Notes under the pieces: generated by a model
What the model was told of the DNA's origin: nothing
Seen by the model: only the letters and a program-made list of their open reading frames with translations
Databases searched by the model: none
Assembly: GCA_963674625.2 (NCBI GenBank)
Contig: CAXXXO010000001.1
Location: forward strand, 186,001-250,000
Length of the DNA stretch: 64,000 nt
Source: JALHFZ01 sp963674625
Lineage (GTDB): Bacteria; Synergistota; Synergistia; Synergistales; Aminobacteriaceae
Direction: 5' to 3'
Position numbers and translations under genes: made by a program
In this document: one piece after another, positions 40,837-47,748 of the stretch
How positions within the stretch are numbered: the first letter of the stretch is position 1
Layout of the letters: every line of letters starts with the position of its first letter

Positions 40837-42258
40837 TTATTTTTCAGATGCTTTTGTCTCCCACTTCTTCCGCCGCTTCTCTCTGCCGAGTTCCCTCGGC
40901 TCGAGGGCCGCGGCGTCGCCGTCAAAGAGGGACTGGACGCCTCCTGAGGAGAGGTTCTTCGAACGTTCGCATATCTCCCTGCATTTGCCGGCGCACCGGC
41001 TCTGGTTGTCGTCGGGTTCCGTGTAAACGGTGATGACCCCTTCGAAGTTCCTCAGGATTGTCTTACGGTCCGACTGACCGAGGACGTAGTTCGGCATGAC
41101 GGGGATTTTCCCTCCGCCGCCCGGGGCGTCCACCACGAAGGTGGGAACGGCGAGCCCCGACGTGTGCCCCCTCAGATATTCCATGATCTCCATCCCCTTG
41201 CCGATGGAGGTGCGGAAATGCTCGATTCCCCGGGAGAGGTCGCACTGGTAAATATAGTAGGGGCGGACCCTCATCTTGAGAAGCTTCTGGTTGAGCTCCC
41301 GGAAAAGATAGGGACAGTCGTTGACCCCCTTCAGAAGAACGGACTGGTTTCCCAGGGGAATCCCCGCATCGGCCAGAAGGGCGCAGGCCCGGGCAGTTTC
41401 GGGAGTCAGCTCCCTGGGATGATTGAAGTGAAGGTTGATCCACAGGGGATGGTGCTTTTTCAGCATGGCGCAGAGTTTCTCCGTCACCCTCATGGGGAGG
41501 ACGGCGGGAATGCGGGTCCCCAGACGAATGATCTCCACTGTGGGGATGGCCCGGATCTTCGTCAGGATGTCGTCCAGGCATTCGTCCGAAAGGGTGAGAG
41601 GGTCTCCTCCCGTGATGAGTACGTCCCTGATCTCGGGAGTGGCCGCGATATAGTCGATGCACTTCTGGATCTGCTCCGGGGTGCGGGCCATGTCCGTCTG
41701 CCCGGCGAACCGTCTGCGTGTGCAGTGGCGGCAGTACATGCCGCACTGGTCGGTCACCAGGAGAATGCACCGGTCGGGGTAGCGGTGGGTCAGACCGGGA
41801 GCGGGAGAGTCCACGTCCTCGTGGAGGGGGTCCACCAGGTCGGTGGGGGCGATAAGGGTCTCCTTCATGGACGGAATGGCCTGCTTCCTGATGGGACAGT
41901 CCGGATCGCTTCCGTCGATGAGGGAGGCGTAATAGGGAGTGATGGCCATGCGCAGCGTGTTCAGGCTTCGCCTCAGGGTGGAAGATTCGCTTTTCGACAG
42001 GGGCAGGATCAGCCCCAGCTCGTCGGCAGTGGTGATGCGGGATTTCATCTGCCAGTGCCAGTCGTTCCAACGCTCCTCTCCCGCCGATTCCCGAAGGGCC
42101 TCGAGGTAGTTCTTGCCCGGAGTGAGAAAGGGGAGGGGTGGAATGAGGGCCCGGCGGGCTTTCGCTGCCCGGAGAGACGGAGGCTTCCCTTCGTCTCCTC
42201 CAGTATCCGTGAGATTATGACTCTTTTCCGATTCTCTTGCAGTAGAGGACAAGGTCAT
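40837..42258 (-). CDS. KamA-family radical SAM aminomutase (lysine 2,3-aminomutase-like)
   Basis: 473 residues from the ATG at 42258 (open frame reaches 42462 but is a shadow of the upstream gene). The radical-SAM cluster motif is CGMYCRHC (about residues 172-179) in DRCILLVTDQCGMYCRHCTRRRFAG; further marks are ITGGDPLTLSD, RLGTRIPAVLPMRV, HFNHPRELT, PLGNQSVLLKGVND, PYYIYQCDLSRG and the PLP-site DAPGGGGKIPVMPNY. The family moves the alpha-amino group to the beta carbon with SAM and PLP. It may act on lysine, glutamate or a tethered amino acid. The N-terminal 60 residues are longer than in clostridial KamA. It is the last gene of an operon with two ATP-grasp enzymes and a GNAT enzyme, so biosynthesis is more likely than lysine fermentation. 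Confidence 0.88.
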   Translation of the reverse strand: MTLSSTARESEKSHNLTDTGGDEGKPPSLRAAKARRALIPPLPFLTPGKNYLEALRESAGEERWNDWHWQMKSRITTADELGLILPLSKSESSTLRRSLNTLRMAITPYYASLIDGSDPDCPIRKQAIPSMKETLIAPTDLVDPLHEDVDSPAPGLTHRYPDRCILLVTDQCGMYCRHCTRRRFAGQTDMARTPEQIQKCIDYIAATPEIRDVLITGGDPLTLSDECLDDILTKIRAIPTVEIIRLGTRIPAVLPMRVTEKLCAMLKKHHPLWINLHFNHPRELTPETARACALLADAGIPLGNQSVLLKGVNDCPYLFRELNQKLLKMRVRPYYIYQCDLSRGIEHFRTSIGKGMEIMEYLRGHTSGLAVPTFVVDAPGGGGKIPVMPNYVLGQSDRKTILRNFEGVITVYTEPDDNQSRCAGKCREICERSKNLSSGGVQSLFDGDAAALEPRELGREKRRKKWETKASEK

Positions 42259-42691
42259 CACCTTCTCTGTAGAAGTCGGGGATGCGTCCGCATTCCCGGT
42301 ATTGCCTGGCGAGGTAGAAAAATCTCTGGCCGAGGTAGTCGTCCCTCCCGGCGGTCTCGACACGGATGACCGCCCGGTCGGATTGTTCGAGCAGGGCGGA
42401 GCACATCCGTTCCTCCAGTTTTCTGCCGACGCCCCTTTTCTGAAAGGCAGGATCCACGGCAACCCAGTAAAGATCGAAGGCGAAGCGGGTCATGGGCGTT
42501 GGGCCGAAGATCAGAAATCCCGCCATGGCGCCGTCCTGTTCCTCCGTGAGCAGAATATAGTCCCTTCCGGGGTGAAGGGTCCACTCGAGAAGCACGTCCT
42601 CGAGCACCTCCAGTTCTTCCCGGCTGAATGTCCCCGTATTTCCGGCGGCGGCCAGGCAGCGCTCGGCCAGGGTGTTCTCCAGCATTTTCAT
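42215..42691 (-). CDS. GNAT-family N-acetyltransferase
   Basis: 158 residues. The acetyl-CoA binding motif A reads VDPAFQKRGVGRKLEERM (Q-K-R-G-V-G), preceded by FDLYWVAV and followed by VRVET-like strand IRVETAG. Its place between a ligase and an aminomutase gene, with a 4-base overlap to the former and 44 bases with the latter, suggests that it acetylates an amino group on the product of this operon, as AblB acetylates beta-lysine. It is not obviously AblB by length or sequence, so the substrate is inference. Confidence 0.85.
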   Translation of the reverse strand: MKMLENTLAERCLAAAGNTGTFSREELEVLEDVLLEWTLHPGRDYILLTEEQDGAMAGFLIFGPTPMTRFAFDLYWVAVDPAFQKRGVGRKLEERMCSALLEQSDRAVIRVETAGRDDYLGQRFFYLARQYRECGRIPDFYREGDDLVLYCKRIGKES

Positions 42692-43722
42692 CTCTCGTCC
42701 CTCTCCTTATGATATTCAAGAGCCTGGTCCAGGAGGAGAAGAATGACCTCTTCCCCCTCAATTCCGCTCTCTCTGCACTGACGGAGAAAACCGCCCCCCG
42801 GGGTCATGTCGGGATTCGGGTTCACGTCGAGAACGAAGAGTTCTCCTTCCTTCTCCCGCAGATCGACCCGAAATCCTCCCCGACACCCGAGGACCCTGCC
42901 CGCTGCTCTGGCCAGCTCCTCGGCGCGGGCAGCCCGCGGACCGTCCGCCTTTTTCGGGCACAGGGCGTACCCCGGTGAGTCCTCCTCCCATTTTGACCCG
43001 TAGTCCAGAAAGGGAAGGATTCCCGCCTCTTCTTCGTAGTCGATCACCGAGACCCCCGCGACTCTGCACGGGTCTCCCCCGAGGCAGGCGACGGAATATT
43101 CCTTTCCCGGAAGAAAGACTTCCGCGTAGATCCCCGAGGGAAAGGATTCGAGCTTCCGGGCCACGGCCTCTTTCAGGGACGATTCTTCGGAAACGAGGGA
43201 ATGGGCGTCGATCCCTACACTTCCGTCCTCCCGGAGAGGCTTCAAAAAGACGGGAAAAGAAAGGCAGCCGGCCCGTTCCGCCCCGTCACCGGGGTGAAGG
43301 GCGACTCCCGGGGGGACCGGGATGCCCCCCGCCTTCAGGAAGGATGCGCATTTTTCCTTTGAAAGGCATATTTTCAGCACGGAGGCGGGATTTCCGGTGC
43401 AGGGCAGGTGCAGTTCTTCCAGCAGTTCGCGGAAACGATGTTCGGCTCCGCTGTCGGGACCGAACCCTTCGAAAAGGTTAAAGATGCAGAGAGGTTCGTT
43501 CTCCAGCAGGGCCCGGGCCAGAAACTGCGGGCGGGAAAGCCCTTCCGGGGTAACCGGAAAGGCGAGGGGACGGAAGCCCCTCTTTTCAAGGGCAGCTGCG
43601 GCATACTCCACGGCGGAGAAGACATCCTCCACGTCTCGCCGGGGAGCGGTCTCCCGGGCGAAGGGAATAAGGACGACCGGCAGCTTGCCGGCCCCGGGAG
43701 GCTCCGCTGCGGCGGAAGTCAT
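42688..43722 (-). CDS. ATP-grasp ligase, D-alanine-D-alanine ligase-like (second of pair)
   Basis: 344 residues. NLFEGFGPDSGAEH near residue 85 is the Ddl-like substrate turn; then VFLKPLREDGSVGIDAHSLV (ATP lysine), YAEVFLPGKEYSVACLGG, and the metal-binding FRVDLREKEGELFVLDVNPNPDMTPGGGF. It has the full ATP-grasp core, but with a different N-terminal segment from genuine Ddl and no cell-wall genes nearby. It should form an amide or peptide bond between an acyl phosphate and an amine. Four-base overlaps link it to the upstream ligase and the downstream GNAT gene. Confidence 0.85.
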   Translation of the reverse strand: MTSAAAEPPGAGKLPVVLIPFARETAPRRDVEDVFSAVEYAAAALEKRGFRPLAFPVTPEGLSRPQFLARALLENEPLCIFNLFEGFGPDSGAEHRFRELLEELHLPCTGNPASVLKICLSKEKCASFLKAGGIPVPPGVALHPGDGAERAGCLSFPVFLKPLREDGSVGIDAHSLVSEESSLKEAVARKLESFPSGIYAEVFLPGKEYSVACLGGDPCRVAGVSVIDYEEEAGILPFLDYGSKWEEDSPGYALCPKKADGPRAARAEELARAAGRVLGCRGGFRVDLREKEGELFVLDVNPNPDMTPGGGFLRQCRESGIEGEEVILLLLDQALEYHKERDER

Positions 43723-44795
43723 GAGGGGAGGGCCTCCTCTGCGGGGACGGGAAAAACAAGCCCGTACCGGGAGAAGGCGCTCTGCAGGATGAACCGGAGA
43801 AGCTCCTCGTATTCTCCTCCGCTGAGGCGGTGAAGAATGGGAAGATCGCTGTAGACAGGTGAGAGGCCGGGCAGGGGGTTCACGTCGATGATCCTGCCCA
43901 TGCCGTCGCTGTCGAGTCTGAAGTCTATCCGGGCCATGTCCCGCAGCTCGAGGGCGGAAAAAGCCTCGAGAGCGCTTGATTCCAGGGATTGCCTGACGGC
44001 GGGCAGAATGGATTCGGGCCCTTCGTATCGGATCCGTTCGATGTAATTTCTTTTTTCCTCGAGGGAATAGAGGAATTCCTCCCCGGGTGTGCGGGGAGAG
44101 ATGCGCATCATCCCGGCGACTTGCGGTTTTTCGTTTCCAACGACGCCAACGGTGATCTCGTCCCCGGGAAGGTATTCCTCGGCGAGGGCGGGCTGTCCGT
44201 AGCGGGTCCAGAGGCGGCGTATCCTTTCCTCCATTTCGGTGGCGTCATGGGCTACCGAGTCGGTAAAAATTCCCTTCGATGAGCCCTCGAACCGGGGCTT
44301 GACAATGAAGCGGCCGGCTTTTTTGAAAAGGGACGGGATTTTGCCGAGATCGTCTTCGGTCCGGAAGGAGGCGGAAAGGGGAACGGGGATTTTCTCCCCC
44401 GCAAGGGTACGGGCGGTGAGGAGCTTGTCCAGGGCCAGGGCCATGGAGACGGAATCCGACCCCCAGAAGGGGATGCCCATGCTTTCCAGAATGCTGGGGA
44501 CCTGCGCTTCCCTTCCCCGGGCGCTGCCCCGGCCTTCGGCGAGGTTGACGACGAAAGAGGGAGCCTGTTCCTCCAGCCTGGCGAAAAAGTTTTCGTCCTG
44601 TTCGCACAGGGAAACGTCGAAGCCGAAAGAGGAAACTGTCTCCGCAACGGACTGAACCGTGGAAATGGGGTCATATTCTTCGTACTTGTCGTCCGGTTCG
44701 GACGGTGCCGGGGTCTTCTTCAGGTTGTAGACAACAGAAATTCGGGTTACCTGGGACAACGGAACATCCGGCTTCTGGCCGTATTCTTCCCTCAT
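43719..44795 (-). CDS. ATP-grasp ligase, D-alanine-D-alanine ligase-like (first of pair)
   Basis: 358 residues from the ATG at 44795 with GGGAGGAG about 7 bases upstream (an open frame reaches 44825). FVVNLAEGRGSARGREAQVPS parallels the N-L-x-E-G turn of Ddl; FIVKPRFEGSSKGI is the ATP-binding lysine-Ser loop; ALAEEYLPGDEITVGVVG and ARIDFRLDSDGMGRIIDVNPLPGLSP supply the metal ligands. The region after residue 235 (ISPRTPGEEFLYSLEEKRN) differs from Ddl. It is the first gene of the operon. Its relation to the second ligase is paralogous but distant, so they probably join different substrates. Confidence 0.85.
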   Translation of the reverse strand: MREEYGQKPDVPLSQVTRISVVYNLKKTPAPSEPDDKYEEYDPISTVQSVAETVSSFGFDVSLCEQDENFFARLEEQAPSFVVNLAEGRGSARGREAQVPSILESMGIPFWGSDSVSMALALDKLLTARTLAGEKIPVPLSASFRTEDDLGKIPSLFKKAGRFIVKPRFEGSSKGIFTDSVAHDATEMEERIRRLWTRYGQPALAEEYLPGDEITVGVVGNEKPQVAGMMRISPRTPGEEFLYSLEEKRNYIERIRYEGPESILPAVRQSLESSALEAFSALELRDMARIDFRLDSDGMGRIIDVNPLPGLSPVYSDLPILHRLSGGEYEELLRFILQSAFSRYGLVFPVPAEEALPS

Positions 44796-44921
44796 GAAAA
44801 ATCTCCTCCCGGAGGCGGTGCACAATAAGAATCTGCGGAATTCGCAGTGCTGCGGGAACGGCCATCCATCCCGTTTTCCCCATGGTCGGCTTCGGGAGAA
44901 AGGCGGGCTTGTTTAAAGCGG

Positions 44922-44949
44922 ATTATAGGCTTTTCTGCAGGAAATACAA
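44922..44949 (-). promoter_or_regulatory. Promoter of the ATP-grasp/GNAT/aminomutase operon
   Basis: Minus strand: TTGTAT (44949-44944), 16-base spacer, perfect TATAAT (44927-44922). The leader before the first ATG is about 120 bases. Confidence 0.65.
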
Positions 44950-44994
44950 GGGGGGAAAGAAGGGAAAAAACGAACAAAAGGAAAAGAAAAAACC

Positions 44995-45023
44995 GAAAAA
45001 AAAGGAGCCTCCGAAGAGGCCCC
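44995..45023 (-). terminator. Terminator of the rubrerythrin gene
   Basis: Minus strand: GGGGCCTC-TTCG-GAGGCTCC followed by at least eight T residues. Confidence 0.9.
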
Positions 45024-45043
45024 GAAAGAGCAGTCGTGACCGG

Positions 45044-45538
45044 TCACGCAACTGTACGAAAGACCTCTTTTTTCGCTCCGCAGATGGGACAGACGTCGGG
45101 AGCATGGGCCTCCTCCACGTACCCGCACACGGGGCAGAGCCAGAACTCGGCGTTCCGTCCCTTTTCGAGGGACTCCTTGGTCTTTTTATAGAGTTCTCCG
45201 TGGACCTTCTCGGCTTCATTCGCATAGGTGAAGCTCCGGAGGGCATCCTTTTGCCCTTCCGCTTCGGCGTCTTTGATAAAGGCGGGGTACATGGTCGTGA
45301 ACTCGTAGGTCTCTCCCTCAAGGGCGCCCTTGAGATTCTCTGCAGTGGTCTTCACTCCTCCGAGGGCTCTGAAGTGGGAGATCGCGTGAAGGGTTTCAGC
45401 CTCGGCGATGGTGCGGAAGAGCTTCGCTGCGGCGGGATATCCTTCTTTTTCCGCCTGGGCGGCGAAGGCAAGGTACTTCCGGTTTGCCATGGACTCTCCG
45501 GCAAAGGCCTCGGAGAGCGCTTTTTTCGTTTTTTCCAT
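45044..45538 (-). CDS. Rubrerythrin
   Basis: 164 residues. A four-helix ferritin-like domain (AFAGESMANRKYLAFAAQAEKEG, AEAETLHAISHFRALGG, EAEGQKDALRSFTYANEAEKVH) carries the Glu and His residues of the di-iron site; a rubredoxin-like tail has two CxxC pairs, CPVCGYV and CPICGAKK. It reduces hydrogen peroxide in anaerobes. AAGGAGGAA precedes the ATG. It lies downstream of the encapsulin gene across a terminator, and its C-terminus (KKEVFRTVA) lacks an encapsulin targeting peptide, so it is a functional partner rather than obvious cargo. Confidence 0.94.
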   Translation of the reverse strand: MEKTKKALSEAFAGESMANRKYLAFAAQAEKEGYPAAAKLFRTIAEAETLHAISHFRALGGVKTTAENLKGALEGETYEFTTMYPAFIKDAEAEGQKDALRSFTYANEAEKVHGELYKKTKESLEKGRNAEFWLCPVCGYVEEAHAPDVCPICGAKKEVFRTVA

Positions 45539-45572
45539 AACTTACGATTCCTCCTTGGGGAATGATTGAGCA

Positions 45573-45609
45573 GAAAAAAGGGAAGGGGGCCTCTGCGGCC
45601 TCCCTTCCC
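45573..45609 (-). terminator. Terminator after the encapsulin gene
   Basis: Minus strand stem GGGAAGGGAGGCC with complement, loop of about 5 bases, then TTTTTT. As no clear promoter fits the short space before the rubrerythrin ATG, partial read-through is likely. Confidence 0.8.
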
Positions 45610-45622
45610 GGAAAAGGGCTTC

Positions 45623-46414
45623 TTACCCGAGGGCGACTACCGCCTCCGGAGTGTTGACCTGGAAGGTGAAGGACTCGGCGAAGAAGAGGCGCACACGGTC
45701 TCCGGAACGCTCCTCGAACCCGAGGGAAAAATCCTGTCCGAGGACGAGGTCAAAGTCCCCTCCCCGAAGGGAAAGGACGAATGAGGCGTTCTGGCTTGAG
45801 AGGATGACCTTCTCCGTGATTCTTTCGACGCGCTTTGAAAGGGGGTATCCGCAGGATTCGGAATAGATTCTCTTCCAAAGTTCCGGTGAGGCCACGAGGG
45901 CGTAGGGTCCTTCGACGCCGTCGTCGTTGAGCCTGAGGCAGGCCTCGGTGACAGAATTCACCATTCCGTTGCCGTCTTCGCCGGCGGTGAGAGCTGCCCG
46001 GCCTTCGGCGGCCTTGGCGAGCCCTTCGATGCCGGCAGCAGCCAGTCCGAAATAGACGGCCTTCTCCTCGAAGAGGGCCATCTCCCGGGCCGCCTCCTCA
46101 AGGGCGGAAAGATCGGGGTCTTTCGCTCCCCGGCTGATGTTGTCGAGTTCCCAGATGCTCAGTTCAAAGGTCCTGCGGCTCTCCACGAGGGGCAGAACCT
46201 TGTGTACTCCGTAGCGGACGCCCTGGCTGTTCTGGTTCTCCGCCAAATTGAGCCGTCCGAGGGGATGGGCGGCGTATTTCCAGCCGAAGGGCCCTTCCAC
46301 GTCGGCAAACTTCCTCGCCGAGAGGGTCGTCGTGAGAATCCGCTTCGCCTGCTGGTCCATCTCTTCCCAGGCTTCAGAGGTAATGGGGGCTGCAGATCTT
46401 CGAAGAATTTCCAT
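45623..46414 (-). CDS. Encapsulin shell protein (family 1, linocin/CFP29 type)
   Basis: 263 residues, the normal size of an HK97-fold family 1 encapsulin. The N-terminus ILRRSAAPITSEAWEEMDQQAKRILTTTLSARKFADVEGPFGW is the cargo-binding helix and following strand; QGVRYGVHKVLPLVESRRTFELSIWELDNISRGAKDPDL and the C-terminal GGDFDLVLGQDFSLGFEE and SFTFQV are family signatures. It assembles a protein nanocompartment. The gene just upstream encodes an EncFtn cargo with a targeting tail, so the compartment should store iron. Confidence 0.94.
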   Translation of the reverse strand: MEILRRSAAPITSEAWEEMDQQAKRILTTTLSARKFADVEGPFGWKYAAHPLGRLNLAENQNSQGVRYGVHKVLPLVESRRTFELSIWELDNISRGAKDPDLSALEEAAREMALFEEKAVYFGLAAAGIEGLAKAAEGRAALTAGEDGNGMVNSVTEACLRLNDDGVEGPYALVASPELWKRIYSESCGYPLSKRVERITEKVILSSQNASFVLSLRGGDFDLVLGQDFSLGFEERSGDRVRLFFAESFTFQVNTPEAVVALG

Positions 46415-46438
46415 GAAATGACCTCCTTTTTTCCTGCT

Positions 46439-46792
46439 CTATTTCAGGCTGCCGATGTCAAGGCTGCCTTCGGATGCTTTCGATTCTGAAGATCCCCCCG
46501 CTGCCGCCTCTTCGACCTCGAGGATCGAAGGAGTGGTGAAGAGATAGGTTTTCAGCTGCTCGTCCCAGGCGGTCATGTTTCTTCGAAGCCATTCGATGAG
46601 CATCACCGCGTGCTCGATCTCCTCATCCCGGTTGTGGGCCAGTATTTTCTTCAGCTCTTCATCAGGAGCCACGGCCACCCGCTGGTTGTAGTTGGTGATG
46701 GCCTCCAGTTCCTCCATAAGGCTCACGATTGCCCTGGACTGGTCGGTAGTCTTCTGATCGAGGGTATCTGCCGGTTCGATATATTGCTGCAT
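46439..46792 (-). CDS. Encapsulated ferritin-like protein (EncFtn) with targeting peptide
   Basis: 117 residues from the ATG at 46792 with AAAGGAGAG 5 bases upstream. Two helices carry the ferroxidase ligands in MEELEAITNY and NRDEEIEHAVMLIEWLRRN (the E...E-x-x-H pattern of EncFtn). A flexible Ala/Gly/Ser stretch leads to the C-terminal GSLDIGSLK, which is the encapsulin cargo-loading peptide. It should form a decamer that oxidises Fe(II) and passes it into the shell. It lies 24 bases upstream of the encapsulin gene in the same operon. Confidence 0.94.
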   Translation of the reverse strand: MQQYIEPADTLDQKTTDQSRAIVSLMEELEAITNYNQRVAVAPDEELKKILAHNRDEEIEHAVMLIEWLRRNMTAWDEQLKTYLFTTPSILEVEEAAAGGSSESKASEGSLDIGSLK

Positions 46793-47068
46793 GCTCTCTC
46801 TCCTTTCATCTTCTCCCCCCTCCTCTGCGGGGTGATGCACCCCGGCAATCGGAATAATCGGCTTTTCCGGTGAATAAGCGGCCGGGAATATTACCGAAGG
46901 GAAGATTTTTCGTCAGGATGATATGACCCGTTCAATTCCATGATCGAGTATATACCAGAGGCCGAATTCCCGTCAATGTTGGTCAGAGGAAAAGGGCGCA
47001 TCCCCTGTGCTATCATTCCCCCTGTCTGCCCTGACATTTACGCGGGCAGAAAGGAGAATGATGTAAAA

Positions 47069-47710
47069 ATGCCTGATGCTGCACCCTCGACCCTTTCCCG
47101 GGACATTCAGGATCTGCTGACTCTTCGGGAGGGGGAAGATCTTACTCTGGGAGAACTTGCTGCTGCTGTGGGAAAGAGAGGGTTCGGAATTCTTTTTCTT
47201 CTTCTCTCTCTGCCGAGCGCCCTTCCCTTTCCGGCTCCGGGCTACAGCACCCCCTTCGGGATTATCCTCTTCCTTCTGAGCCTGCAGCTCCTGGCAGGCC
47301 GGAGAACGCCCTGGCTGCCCCAATGGGCTTCACGGCGGGTCATTAAAAGAAGCACCGCCGACGTCATGATCTCCGGAGGGGCTAAGTTTTTTGCCTTTCT
47401 CGAACGGTTCATCCGCCCCCGGTATTCCTCCCTCACGGGAAGGACGGGGACGAGGGTATGCGCCCTTCTGCTGCTCGTCATGAGCGGCCTGATGATACTT
47501 CCCATTCCCCTGACGAACACCCTTCCCGCCATGGTGATCTTCTGCGTGGGCGTGGCCCTTACCGAAAGGGACGGGCTCGCCCTGGCGGCGGCCCTTCTCT
47601 TCGGAGCCGGGGCGGTTCTTCTCTATTCCCTCGTGTTCTACGTGATCGCCCGGTACGGAGCCCAGGGGATACTCGAGGCGAAGGAGATAATCCAGGGATG
47701 GTTCCGATGA
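47069..47710 (+). CDS. ExoD-family membrane protein
   Basis: 213 residues from the ATG at 47069 (the open frame begins at 46940, but AAAGGAG is close to 47069, although 13 bases away). LTLGELAAAVGKRGFGILFLLLSLPSALPFPAPG is the ExoD signature, with further helices at about 60-80, 125-150, 155-180. The family was first found in rhizobial exopolysaccharide and alkali-tolerance mutants; the molecular role is unknown. It is followed 38 bases later by a signalling gene. Confidence 0.82.
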   Translation: MPDAAPSTLSRDIQDLLTLREGEDLTLGELAAAVGKRGFGILFLLLSLPSALPFPAPGYSTPFGIILFLLSLQLLAGRRTPWLPQWASRRVIKRSTADVMISGGAKFFAFLERFIRPRYSSLTGRTGTRVCALLLLVMSGLMILPIPLTNTLPAMVIFCVGVALTERDGLALAAALLFGAGAVLLYSLVFYVIARYGAQGILEAKEIIQGWFR

Positions 47711-47748
47711 CCTTTTCCGCATACCTTTAAAAAGAGGGGGAGGAGCCC

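Noticed and set aside
42688..44795. Assignment of the two ATP-grasp genes as D-alanine-D-alanine ligases for the cell wall
   Set aside because: They are two divergent paralogues in an operon with an aminomutase and an acetyltransferase, with no mur genes nearby and altered substrate regions.
45044..45538. Rubrerythrin as encapsulin cargo
   Set aside because: Its C-terminus lacks the LDIGSLK-type targeting peptide seen on the EncFtn protein.
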